Positions 12,121 through 22,291 of a DNA stretch of 64,000 nt are shown here, one piece after another. Origin of the DNA: Aldrovandia affinis. Its lineage: Eukaryota; Chordata; Actinopteri; Notacanthiformes; Halosauridae. A program made the translations under genes and the position numbers. Location: NCBI GenBank assembly GCA_029706075.1, contig JAINUG010000306.1:343501-407500 (forward strand). The letters run 5' to 3'. Under the pieces are notes generated by a model. The model was not told the origin of the DNA. It saw nothing but the letters and a program-made list of their open reading frames with translations, and ran no database searches. Each line of letters begins with the position of its first letter. Position 1 is the first letter of the stretch.

Positions 12121-12380
12121 GGGTTTCGCCGCCCTAGACACGATTAAGTCCCCGCGCTAAATTATGTTAATGAATTCATTTCCAAAAGCGCCATGATTAT
12201 TTTAGATTCCCCGCGACTGTTTTAGATTTCACTTGCTTGCCATTTTATGCAAAGCGCTCACCCGCGCGAGCCGAGTTGCTGGAGATAAGGAAATTCTGAA
12301 GATTGTTGAACACTTTGCCCTCTATGTTAATGTGTCTTTGATGTCTATATAAATGCAAATCAAAATATGTTTCCGCTGTT
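12121..12380. promoter_or_regulatory. Candidate conserved noncoding enhancer-like block
   Basis: A low-repeat block dense in developmental transcription-factor-like sites. It has TTAATGAATTCATT (homeodomain, 12166-12181), 'agataagg' (GATA-like, 12283-12290), and a perfect octamer ATGCAAAT (POU/Oct site, 12353-12360) preceded by TATATAAA. This texture resembles vertebrate conserved noncoding elements in developmental gene deserts. This is inference from composition only, and conservation was not tested. Confidence 0.35.
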
Positions 12381-12654
12381 GCATTTTTTTTTTATATTGC
12401 AATTTTGCAAAATTATAGGAAGAAAAAAAGCAAACAGTATATGTGTGATTTCATTCATTTTCCTCGAGTTCTTCTGAATTGCCTTTTGTATTGAAAAAGC
12501 CCTCTTGCCATTTTCCATATCCATAAAAGACAGTATTCCTCAATTTGTCTGGGAAATAGAAAGTAAACGATGCTTCTGTGGCCGGGCTTGTGCACACAAT
12601 CTGACTAGGCTTGGCGCCGAGCTTGCTTCTGCCCTCCCGTGAAATATTGTTGGA

Positions 12655-12673
12655 TGGGGGGGGGGGGGGGAGC
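12655..12673. repeat. Poly-G run
   Basis: About 15 consecutive G residues after 'ggat'. It is a possible quadruplex and a likely polymerase-slippage site. Confidence 0.85.
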
Positions 12674-12807
12674 TATCAGCGTAATACCAGGCTGAATATG
12701 CTAAAGCATATTCTCTCTAATCCGGAGCACAGTGTAATCGGAGGAGACTGGGGTTCGTACGGCTCTGACAGCCCTCGTGCACAGCCGCACCAGGGGAGCA
12801 GGGGACT

Positions 12808-13097
12808 CTGGGACTAAAGAAAAAGGGAAAGGAATGAAAGGGAGAGGGGAGGACGCTGGAGACAAGGGAAGGGTTGGGAAAAGGAGAGGATGGAGAGAGA
12901 CGAGGGTGATGAAGAGGATGGAGAGGAAGGGAGGAATAGAGGAATGGGGAAGAGGAGAAGAGAGGCGAGGGTTACAGAAGAAAGCCTAGGGGAGAGGCAT
13001 TGTGAGAGACAAAAAAGAGGGAGAGAGATAGAGAAAGAGAGAGGGTTGAAATAAAACCAGGAAAAAGGAGAGAGGGAGATCAAGAGAGAGATTTAAA
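12808..13097. repeat. 290-bp polypurine tract
   Basis: The + strand is almost all purines (gggaaa, gaggatggagag and agagaga units), with only isolated pyrimidines. It has triplex/H-DNA potential. The open frames on both strands (Arg/Gly/Glu-rich or Ser/Leu/Phe-rich) are by-products. Confidence 0.9.
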
Positions 13098-16000
13098 ATG
13101 ATTTTGAAAGCTGCAGGGATTTGCAAAGAATTTTAGGAAGATTTCTGGAAATTAAAAGGTGGCCCAGATGCGGCGAGACACCGACATCTGCAGCATTAAT
13201 TGCAATGCGCTCCCCCGCCAGTCCTCCAGGGCCACCTGTTCCATTTCCAGGGTGCGACGTGTGCAAGACCCCGGGCGCCCGGCTCTACCGCACGATCAAT
13301 ATAAAAACAACAGAGCGCCGAGTCTCTCCCCCCTCAGCCTTCTACACGCAACCCGACATCCATTCTACTCCATGGCACCACAGCGCAAATAAGAGCCAGG
13401 TTTTTAGAAACAGGCTGGTTGTCCCACAGCCGTGTTGAGCTCAATGGATCAAGGTTATCAACAGGTTACATGGTAAGCATGCTGTACGCCATGTTGTCAG
13501 ATGTCTGTGAATGTATTCCCCCAAATATTCTTAAAAATACCCCACTATCTTCAATTGACTCCCATACAAATTTACATTGAATCCTCGCCCCAGTAATTTT
13601 TCACAAACCTATATTTACATACGAATACATAATGACAGGCTGTTCAGGCCATCGTAACTCCTCAAGTAGGAGGTAAACCACCAGTCTGGCAACCCTGATT
13701 GTACGGGGCTTGTACGCCTGATGTAATAGGAATCTGTTCTCCATATCGATTTCGCAGTGAGGTCAGAATGAGCAGTGCCGGAGGGATCGGGTAGTTAAAT
13801 GACTCGGCTCATATTAAAGATGTGGATCAGGCAACCCTGGATCAGCAAGAGATGTTTCTGGTCTTTGTTCCACCCAAACCCTAACTACATAATTGGATTA
13901 ATTATTAGGCCTAATCAGCACAGGTATCTCCATGTGCCAGAAAAACTCAGCATTTCAGACTGAAAAGTCAAGCTCAGACTGCTAATGGTGGATCAAACTG
14001 CATGTGTAGTCCAGCTCAGACAGAACAAAAACTAGTTGAAATGGGAAAGATGGAGAGTTTCTCACAGAGTGCCTGGTCAATGGACGTTCGCTCGCCTGCA
14101 GTGGAAGGCTGCAGACAGAGAGAGGGAGACCCGCTCCAGACGATTAAGGTCAGGATGCTACACAGGGTTTGGTGAGAGAGAGAGAAACGAACGTGACGGG
14201 CATGGAGTTGATGATGCGTGGAAAGGTTAAGTAATCTATCCGGAGGTTAGAGGGCTGTGAAAGTGCGGCAGATTGCTCCGTGTCAGAAGGTCCCAGAAAT
14301 GGAGACATGTAAAGAGGATTTGGAGGGAAAAAGGTATGTGGTGGTGATGGTGGTGGGGGGGAGGGAGGTGGTGGAGAAGCACGAGATCGACTCTTATATA
14401 CAGGGAGGGCACGCCCCCTCAATTTTCTTTTCAAATAAAGTGTCCGAAAGCCGCCTGGGGGCTTAGCGGAAACCATCTGAGGGGTATTACGAGTCCCCGC
14501 GCGTATCAGGAAACTTTCACACAGGAACACATGCAAGTTAGCGGGCTGTGGTCAAACCAGACAGACGCTACAAGCACTCTGCCTCAACCACTTTCCCAGC
14601 TACATCAACGGATCAATTAAACTATTTAGTGGCAATTTAGTGATCAATTAAGTGCGCTGGGATTGACGGTATGGATCGGAAGGGGTCATGGTTGAAGCTG
14701 GAGTTGATGTTTGCTACCTCTGTGCCCTGAGAACCTGCATCGGGAAGAGTGGACCTTCTCCTGCATTTATTCATTGTAATTTAATTCAGCACTTCACGAT
14801 GCATGCAAAATAAATGAGAGAAACAGAAACAAAAAATGATTAAAAGAGGAAGAGACGTGAAAGCAAGTCACCACATGAAAAAACAAAAATAGTAAATAAA
14901 AACAATTTTGTAATTTTACCCTTACTCCCCCTACCCCCCCATCTTCCCATCCAAAGCCCACCCCCGAGATTTAGATGTTTTAATTCTCCCTACGATGTTG
15001 CTTCCAAATGGCTACAGTGAATAAATAAGATTACTGACTTGGACATGGCAGTAAATCTTATCATATTTCAGCAGAGAGGCAGCGGCAGAAATAAGGAAAG
15101 TGATGGGGTCAAGGGAGACCGAGACAGAGAGAGGCACGGCTGCCTGAAAAAAACCCTCCGCAGATCTTCCCCTCTGGAACTGCCGCGACATTTGCTTTTA
15201 TCTCACAGGATGTGATGTACCAGGCCTGCAGCTCGCTCCACCTTTTATCACACGGGTCTTAGTTGGTAGCTGCACCTGAAAATTAAGCGGTTAAGGGCAG
15301 GGGGGTGGTGGGGGGAGGCAGGTTCACTGATCAGCTGCACTTTTTTCAGAGTTTTTACTTCTGTGTAAACTGTACTGAATAAAGCTACTGAACATGCAAT
15401 GGGTTCTGGGGGTGGGGGAGTGGGAGGCTTGCACATGTCAATCAATCACCTGCATAAGTAACCCTCTACAGTGACATAATCAGCTGTAAGAGCCAGGATT
15501 TATCAAATTGATGAATTTGTTATAAATGAGTGAAACTCCGCTCGCTTAATCGTCAGGGGGCTGAGCACCGCCTGATTTCACTGTTTATGTTTAGTCCTTT
15601 CATTTGAGGTGGCTCGGTCTTCCTTATAAGAAGCCCTAGTAACGTCAGTAAGGACTGAAGGTTTACTATTCACTGGTATAAAGCAAAGGAACGTCTTCTC
15701 TTCGTATGGGGTCTGTCATCACTCAATGGTTGAATAACGAGGCGAGCAGATTTGAATATGACAGCAGGCCAGAAGACATTTGGGCATTTTTATTATTTTT
15801 TTTGCCTTTTATTGAATGTCTTTGTCATTTATAAATGCAAAAGGTACCCCTCCATTTTGTAACTGTGATTTGGGACATTGATTGTGTTATTTGGGAAATA
15901 TTTTTCATCCTCTGAAAATGTAGCTCGTCGGCTAGTACATTTTAAATGTGTACATTGTTAGGGTCTATTTGACTACTTATTCTTGCTTCCAAATGAAAAC

Positions 16001-17107
16001 TTCAGATGATGGCATGATAAAAAGCAACATGAATTTAATATCACTTCAGTTATGGAGAGGTCCATGATGAGGTTACTCAGGCAGTTCAAATCTTTGTGAT
16101 GAATCAAATCTTTTTGATCAAATCACCATTTTGAATGAATCACATGAATCTTTAACCGATTCGCCAAAAAATACCATATAGTCATCGGTTACAGCCATTG
16201 ACGCATCAAGGATTTCAGATACAGTGCTCAATTCAACGCCCTTAACCTAAACCCTTTGCTTGCACGGCGTTAGCAGTTGGTACCGTTCCCTGTCAAGTGA
16301 CTCTGCACTCCAGTTTCGCCTGGCCCCTGGTCACGTTATAGACTCTCCGGGTAGATGCTCTACGTGAGGTGGGTGGAACTCCTGCTGCTGTAGAGTTGGT
16401 CATGACAAATGGAGAAACCCACAAAAGCTGAGCGCAACGATCATTTTATTCATCATGAATAAACATGTCACATACTGTAAATCACACCTCCAGAGCATTG
16501 CTGGTTAATGTCCCTCACCCCCACCTCAGCACAATGTACATATGTATAAATAACATATTTTATTGCATTCACAATGTCCTCCTTTCATAACCAGTACAGC
16601 TAGCTCTGTGAGATTAATAAAAAAATATGTCTAAAAATAAGACAGTGACAAAACCCTTGTCACTGTACAGTATTGTAGCATTACATTGTACATTTTAATG
16701 TAGCTCTAGCCTAATTAATGCATTTCACACAATAAAAAAATAACGAAGCTAAATAAAAAAGTTGCCCCATTGTCTGCATGCTTATAACTGTAAGCATGGC
16801 GCATGAATATTCATTTATTAGGATAGCTAGCTGAATTAAAATTCTGTTAAAATTTAAATTCTGAGAATATTTTTCATATTGATAATATAAACTTAAATTC
16901 TGCATAAATTCACTTAAATAATAATATCAACAGTACTAGAGTACATTTATTAGATGAGGAAAAGTCACAAAACCCCAGAGGCCATGATGAGTGAAACATG
17001 AACGAGTCAAAGGAAAATGAACTAGCCAAAGGAATAAGATTATCTTAAAGTAAGATTGCCACTAAGGTTGCAACCTCAATCATGAAAAAATAAAACCATA
17101 CCGGTAA
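13098..17107. other. Intergenic sequence, possible conserved elements, no gene
   Basis: No exon or transposon protein found. Local features are a GGT/GGG-rich stretch (14338-14376) opposite a proline-rich 128-codon minus frame without a domain, and a homeobox-site-like AT block at 14600-14660 in which 'gatcaatta' occurs twice. There is also an AT-rich stretch (16530-16930) and repeated 'gaatcaaatc' / 'gaatcacatgaatc' motifs at 16100-16150. Confidence 0.6.
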
Positions 17108-17204
17108 CACTTCCTATGAATACCCTCGTCATAATGCTTTATACGTATATTTATAATGCCTTATGAGCTATGCATAATGTCTTATAATGCTTGACATTGA
17201 CGCT

Positions 17205-17209
17205 AATAA
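17205..17209. repeat. Target-site duplication, left copy
   Basis: AATAA immediately outside the left LTR. It matches 19804-19808 exactly. Confidence 0.9.
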
Positions 17210-17804
17210 TGTTACGTATTGGATACGCAGGTGAATGCAGGTAGGACCCAAGCGCAGGACGATGACACAGGAAGATATAGGTGAGGGTATTTAATAAATA
17301 AATACACACAAGGACTGGAACAGGGGAACACAGGTAAGGGCAGACGAAGGCAAGCACGTAGGGAAGCTGGCTTGGAGGCAGGGCAGGGAGCTGGCTGGTC
17401 CGAGGGCACGCGGCAGGACAGGCAGGACAGGCAGGACAGGCAGGACAGGCAGGTCAGGCAGGACAGGCAGGACAGGCAGGACAGGCAGGACAAAAAACTA
17501 CTGGATACCAACGGGGAAGGAGCCAGGCAGGGAAAACACACACAACGAACTGACACCGAATGAAGGGGAAAACCGGGGTACATATACTCTGCAGGGCTGA
17601 TGAACTTGATGGGAGGCTGGTGTGCCGGAATAGGCAACAGGTGAACATGAGTGGTAACGAGGGAATGATAACGGGATAATTGAAAATAATAAAACAATAA
17701 GCACAACAATCACAAGGGAGAAAAAGAAAAACCGAGACAGGAACAAGGGAAAAAACTGTCAGGAAACACAAGGGAGGTGGACAGGACGGGACGGAGACGT
17801 AACA
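17210..17804 (-). repeat. LTR (3' LTR of a minus-strand element)
   Basis: 595 bp, starting TGTTACG and ending CGTAACA, a 7-bp perfect terminal inverted repeat in the TG...CA style. It is nearly identical to 19167-19803. Differences are four fewer 9-bp minisatellite units, two CA units and a GAT triplet. On the minus strand it is immediately preceded by 'ttggggggtac', a polypurine tract typical of Gypsy-type elements, which sets the orientation. An ATTAAA-type poly(A) signal occurs on the minus strand at about 17290. Confidence 0.92.
17412..17492 (+). repeat. 9-bp minisatellite inside the left LTR (about 9 units)
   Basis: Tandem 'caggacagg' units, one of them variant (caggtcagg). The right LTR carries about 13 units. 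The Arg-Gln-Asp or Cys-Pro-Ala repeats in the frames here are by-products. Confidence 0.95.
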
Positions 17805-17949
17805 GTACCCCCCAACGGGAGCCTTCCTGGCGACCCACCAGGCCTATCGGGATCCTCCCGATGAAAATCCCGGATGAGGAAGGATCCCAGATGACCCGGG
17901 CGGGTGGGGGGAATGGCTGAGGGCACCGAGGACAAAAGTGTCGCTTGAG

Positions 17950-18780
17950 GGACGGGCCCCAGTGGGCCCGGGGGAGCCGGCGGCAGCAGGGCGCGGTGGG
18001 CCTCGGAGGCCGGCGGCAGCAGGGCGCGGTGGGCCCTCGGGAGGCCGGCGGCAGCAGGGCGCGGTGGGCCCGGGGAGGCCCGCGGCAGCAGGGGGCGTTG
18101 GGCCCTCGGGAGGCCCGCGGCAGCAGGGGGCGTTGGGCCCTCGTGGAGGCCCGCGGCAGCAGGGGGCGTTGGGCCCTCGTGAGGCCCGCGGCAGCAGGGA
18201 CGTAGGGCCCTCGGGAGGCCCGCGGCAGCAGGGGGCGTTGGGCCCTCGAGGCCCGCGGCAGCAGGGGGCGTTGGGCCCTCGAGAGGCCCGCGGCAGCAGG
18301 GGGCGTTGGGCCTCGAGGAGGCCCGCGGCAGCAGGGGGCGTTGGGCCTCGAGGAGGCCCGCGACGCCAGGCAGGAGAGGCCCTCGGGAGGCCCGCGACGC
18401 CAGGCAAGGAGAGGTCCTCGGGAGGCCTGCGACGCCAGGCAAGGAGAGGTCTCGGGGAGGCCTGCGAAGACAGGGCGCGTTGGGCCCTCGGGAGGCCTGC
18501 GAAGACAGGGCGTTGGGCCCTCGGGAGGCCTGCGAAGACAGGGCGCGTTGGGCCCTCGGGAGGCCTGCGAAGACAGGGCGCGTTGCCCTCGGGGAGGCCT
18601 GCGAAGACAGGGCGCGTTGGGCCCTCGGGAGGCCTGCGAAGACAGGGCGCGTTGGGCCCTCGGGAGGCCTGCGAAGACAGGGCGCGTTGGGCCCTCGGGA
18701 GGCCTGCGAAGACAGGGCGCGTTGGGCCCTCGGGGAGGCCTGCGAAGACACGGCGCGTTGGGCCCTCGGGGAGGCTGACG
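17950..18780. repeat. GC-rich minisatellite, unit about 36 bp, about 24 units
   Basis: Three unit subfamilies lie in blocks: 'ggcggcagcagggcgcggtg' type (about 17975-18070), 'cccgcggcagcagggggcgt' type (about 18075-18360) and 'gcctgcgaagacagggcgcg' type (nine copies, about 18457-18770). Between the last two are four 'gcgacgccaggcaaggagag' type units. Unit length varies (about 33-37 bp), so the reading frame slips. No stop codon occurs in most frames, giving 300-390-codon open frames on both strands. These should not be read as proteins without transcript evidence. Confidence 0.92.
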
Positions 18781-18874
18781 GTGCCAGGCAAGGAGGGGCC
18801 CTTGGAGAGGCCGGTGACAGCAGGGCGCCATGGGCTCCCAAGGAGGGTGGCAGGAGTCAGCGGCGAGGGAGGCC

Positions 18875-19150
18875 TCAGGCGATGGGCCTCGGCGAGGCCG
18901 GCCACAGCAAGCAGCGATGGACCCTCAGAGGCCGGCATGAGCGAGTGGCGAGCGGTCCCCAGGAGGCCGGCAGGAGCCAGCGAGGAGGGACCCACAGGGA
19001 GGCCTGCGATGCCAAGCAAGGAGAGTTAGGCAGGGTTTCCGGGGAAGATCGGTGTTTCTTAATAAGGTCCAGATGCTTCCCCAACTGGGATATGTTGGCA
19101 TCGATTTCAGCTAGGATCTTGCCGAAACTGTCATCGACTGCTGGGTCCAT
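18875..19150 (-). CDS. Gag-like N-terminal remnant of the LTR element
   Basis: The minus frame starts with Met-Asp-Pro-Ala 17 bp inside the 5' LTR boundary, the position and the MDPA-type opening usual for the gag gene of teleost Gypsy elements. The first 45 residues are a plausible short amphipathic helix segment (FGKILAEIDANISQLGKHLD). After that the frame enters Pro/Leu/Arg-rich sequence that grades into the minisatellite and stops at 18875. There is no CCHC zinc knuckle and no capsid fold signature. It is best seen as the retained gag start, which may overlap packaging signals in a non-autonomous element. Whether it is translated is unknown. Confidence 0.5.
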   Translation of the reverse strand: MDPAVDDSFGKILAEIDANISQLGKHLDLIKKHRSSPETLPNSPCLASQASLWVPPRWLLPASWGPLATRSCRPLRVHRCLLWPASPRPIA

Positions 19151-19166
19151 GATGGTCAGTTCGTTC

Positions 19167-19803
19167 TGTTACGTATTGGATACGCAGGTGAATGCAGGTA
19201 GGACCCAAGCGCAGGACGATGACACAGGAAGATATAGGTGAGGGTATTTAATAAATAAATACACACAAGGACTGGAACAGGGGAACACAGGTAAGGGCAG
19301 ACGAAGGCAAGCACGTAGGGAAGCTGGCTTGGAGGCAGGGCAGGGAGCTGGCTGGTCCGAGGGCACGCGGCAGGACAGGCAGGACAGGCAGGTCAGGCAG
19401 GACAGGCAGGACAGGCAGGACAGGCAGGACAGGCAGGACAGGCAGGACAGGCAGGACAGGCAGGACAGGCAGGACAGGCAGGACGAAAAACTACTGGATA
19501 CCAACGGGGAAGGAGCCAGGCAGGGAAAACACACACACACAACGAACTGACACCGAATGAAGGGGAAAACCGGGGTACATATACTCTGCAGGGCTGATGA
19601 ACTTGATGGGAGGCTGGTGTGCCGGAATAGGCAACAGGTGAACATGATGAGTGGTAACGAGGGAATGATAACGGGATAATTGAAAATAATAAAACAATAA
19701 ACACAACAATCACAAGGGAGAAAAGGAAAACCGAGACAGGAACAAGGGAAAAAACTGTCAGGAAACACAAGGGAGGTGGACAGGACGGGACGGAGACGTA
19801 ACA
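19167..19803 (-). repeat. LTR (5' LTR of a minus-strand element)
   Basis: 637 bp, TGTTACG...CGTAACA ends, the partner of 17210-17804. It contains the longer 9-bp minisatellite (19369-19484, about 13 units). Confidence 0.92.
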
Positions 19804-19808
19804 AATAA
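19804..19808. repeat. Target-site duplication, right copy
   Basis: AATAA, identical to 17205-17209. The other arm of the host palindrome (about 20090-20110, inverted) preserves the uninterrupted site with a single AATAA, independently confirming the insertion point. Confidence 0.9.
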
Positions 19809-20373
19809 TTGCTCATAAACATCTATAACTATAGTTATATAGCTTTACGAGAAAGTTGCATAATGTCTTATGACGCAAAGTTTTATAATGCCCTATAGGA
19901 AATACTCACCAGGAAATTGTGAGGAAATTTATGATAAATGCCCTTCAAATTTGAAAGAATATAACTTATAAATGCCTGATGAGCTTAGTACTCAATGTTA
20001 CCATATCATGAACCAAACATGACACTTTACTTCATGTGGTATTATGCACCTTTCTCATAATGCTACATAACTATAGTTATAGATGTTTATGAACAATTAT
20101 TAGCATCAATGTCAAGCATTATAAGACATTGTGACTAGCTCAGAAGGCATTATAAATATGCTCATAAAGCATTATGACAAGGGTATTCATAGGAAGTGCA
20201 ACCACAATACCTTCATAATAAGTTTAGCAGGCCTGTGAGTATCAGTGCATTAGAATTAAATACCAGCTATGGTTCTATTTCTGGCAATCCAGAATATTTT
20301 CGACAGAACCGCATAAATCGAGTAAGGATTCACAAAACCAAGCTTTCGAGGAGTATTTGACAGCAAGTGAAAA

Positions 20374-20650
20374 ATGGTCGTTCATCAGCACAATGTGCCA
20401 GCAGCTGCTTCCAGTATATATCCACAGCAGGAAGAAGCAACTAAGGAGCCATGGAAGAGGAAATATACAATGGAAACAGGAAAAAGGCACCAAGGAGAAA
20501 AGGCGCCTTGGACAGAAGCAGAGGAAGAGGAGCTGACTAAGCTGTGGGGGGAGAATGAGTGTTGATTTGATTCACCCCACAGACTTAACATGACAAGCGA
20601 CACAAGCACAATATGGGAAAAGTAATTGACCAGAAGTTTGATACAAACGG
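20374..20650 (+). pseudogene. Decayed Myb/SANT-like fragment (transposon-derived?)
   Basis: The + frame contains PWTEAEEEELTKLWGENE (about 20506-20562), which fits the first helix of Myb/SANT/trihelix-type DNA-binding domains found in several transposon families. It then meets a stop (TGA at 20564). Past that the frame continues as a plausible helix region (…MTSDTSTIWEK…) until a one-base frame slip near 20623. No further domain follows. It could be debris of a DNA transposon accessory protein or a dead host gene copy. The similarity is short. Confidence 0.3.
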
Positions 20651-21786
20651 TAAGTGATTTTCCATGTCCAGGAGATATTTCCTGAACTTAAAAACCTCTT
20701 GAGCTGGTCAACAAGAAAACAGCAAGCTTGGTCATACTCAAACCTATATCCTGAGATAGCCACATGGAGGCTACAGTTTCCTCATTTCAAAATGTATATT
20801 GCCCTAAACATGGTTCAGCTCTTAATATATAACTCCTCTGGAACAGCCAGCTGGGTTCTTGGTTACGTTTAAAAAATTCCTCTGTGGGAATTAGCAAAAT
20901 TATCTATTATTATTCCAATCAGGAATGACCAATCATAATTGTAGCCCCATGCCATAACCACAATACCCTCTCATAGTTCAGGAGGACACACGCTAGCTAG
21001 TCCATCCTCAGAAGCATGTGCAGCCAACTGCTGCTTCTTTCCACTCTGCTGTCATCCAGCTCAGCTGCACAGACATTGCACCAGAGGACTGCTTATCTTG
21101 CGCAGCTGGTGCAGGCAGATTGCAGATGTTTCTGCAAATCGCAGTCACAACTATAGGCCAAACCCTGCCTCATCCTGCAGTTGTGACTACAATTATTCTC
21201 TTTTCACCAGTTGTGACTACGATCCCTTCCCTTATTGGGTTACACTGTGGCCAATCATGCACCGTCCTGCAGGACTTCTGGGTCGGCCAGAGTCGATATG
21301 TTCTTAGTCAGGGTTCGACCCACGCCACAGAAGACATCACTGTGTAAAGAACGAGTGGCTCAGCTGGATACCCTACCAGGGATCCAGTAACCATGGCAGT
21401 CTGTATACATTTTTAATTCAAGGGGAGGGAAGTATAAAAAACGTTTCACTCTCAAGCTGCTGTGTAATGCATTATTGCAAAACCTTCTTCTGAAAATGTC
21501 AACACAAATAAAACATAACAAAACAATCAGGGGGCTCCCCTCCTTCCCTTTCCCAACTATGTGTGGCAACAACAACAACAACAAAAAAGGAAAAAGGAGG
21601 AAAGAAAGCGATTTCTGTTTCTCTGTCAGTGGACAGACGCTGATCTCCTCAAATCCCTGTGTATCTGATGTTAAATCCCAGTAATGTGGATTAGGACCTG
21701 TTGAAATGCTCAGGCTTTTCCCTGAGCATCTAACCAAATCCCAACCATTTCTCATTGTGTAAAGAGGTGCAGCTGCTGCTTCCACT
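20651..21786. other. Intergenic sequence, nothing recognised
   Basis: No exon seen. Around 21120-21240 'gttgtgactac' recurs (21180 and 21209), suggesting a small old repeat. A GGTTCGACCC motif at 21312-21321 resembles a polymerase III B box, but no tRNA cloverleaf or A box is placed correctly. Confidence 0.5.
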
Positions 21787-21806
21787 GACACATACAGACA
21801 CATACA

Positions 21807-21846
<40 letters not shown>
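21787..21846. repeat. (CA)n microsatellite
   Basis: A pure CA run from about 21807, preceded by three ACATACAG-type units. A short (GA)n run follows at 21976-21991. Confidence 0.95.
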
Positions 21847-21847
<1 letters not shown>

Positions 21848-22098
21848 GCATTCACACATACAGAACCGAAAGCATGTAAGCAACACAATAATAAAGTCAC
21901 TTGCTAAATTTCTATTTTGCTTTGTTGGCATGACTGACAAGTGTTTGTGCTGCCAAAGCACCTATGCTTCAAACAGAGAGAGAGAGAGAGCAATACGAAT
22001 ATAACAACACAATAATACAGTAACTAGAACTAATCATTTATAATGATAAGAATTCATTACATAGAATTCACTTTCACACAGTGAAAGTCAAAGACAAT

Positions 22099-22291
22099 GG
22101 CCTGGATTCAATCACCACTAGTGCATTTAAACTCCCAAATTAAATACCCTCATTTGTGTTTATCTTCACCAATAGTTTGTCGAGTTCAGCGATCGACAAG
22201 AAGAACTCGCCAAACTGTGCATTGAAAAAAGTAACACTGGCTTTCAACATTTGCATCAAAGTTAAGGATGAATGTAGATTGAATCCAGGCC
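22099..22291. mobile_element. MITE with 15-bp terminal inverted repeats
   Basis: The ends are perfect inverted copies: GGCCTGGATTCAATC (22099-22113) and GATTGAATCCAGGCC (22277-22291). The element is 193 bp. Internal sequence lacks transposase. A 72-codon minus frame that spans it is coincidental. The outside flanks (caat / aaaatt) give no convincing target duplication, so the superfamily is left open. Confidence 0.75.

Larger units (their letters stand above)
17805..19166 (-). mobile_element. Internal region of a non-autonomous Gypsy-type LTR retrotransposon
   Basis: 1362 bp between the two LTRs, far shorter than the roughly 4-5 kb of an intact gag-pol region. Protease, reverse transcriptase, RNase H and integrase are all absent. 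The element reads on the minus strand: 5' LTR 19803-19167, short leader, gag-like start at 19150, GC-rich minisatellite, polypurine tract (about 17805-17815), 3' LTR 17804-17210. It can only have moved with proteins supplied by a relative. Near-identity of the LTRs and the intact CpGs indicate a recent insertion. Confidence 0.88.
17108..20198. mobile_element. Palindromic MITE-like element, interrupted by an LTR element
   Basis: The left arm (17108-17209 continuing at 19809-19905) and the right arm (about 20030-20198) are inverted copies of each other. Both outer ends read 'cacttcctatgaatacc' inward, and internal blocks such as 'ataatgctttat', 'tataatgcctt' and 'cttataatgcttgacattga' match in order. 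Removing the inserted LTR element plus one target copy leaves an element of about 490 bp with arms of roughly 170-200 bp. No ORF is present, so it must have been mobilised in trans. Superfamily is uncertain because the target duplication at its outer ends is not clear. Confidence 0.8.

Noticed and set aside
18457-18770. Nine regularly spaced repeats that might suggest a CRISPR array
   Set aside because: Units are directly contiguous with no unique spacers, sit between LTRs, and the genome is eukaryotic. It is a minisatellite.
17710-19029. Open frames of 311-391 codons on both strands
   Set aside because: They are produced by the stop-free GC-rich minisatellite. Unit length varies so frames slip, and five frames are open at once, which is not how a coding sequence behaves.
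21270-21345. B-box-like GGTTCGACCC suggesting a tRNA gene
   Set aside because: No A box at the right distance and no cloverleaf stems. At most old SINE debris.
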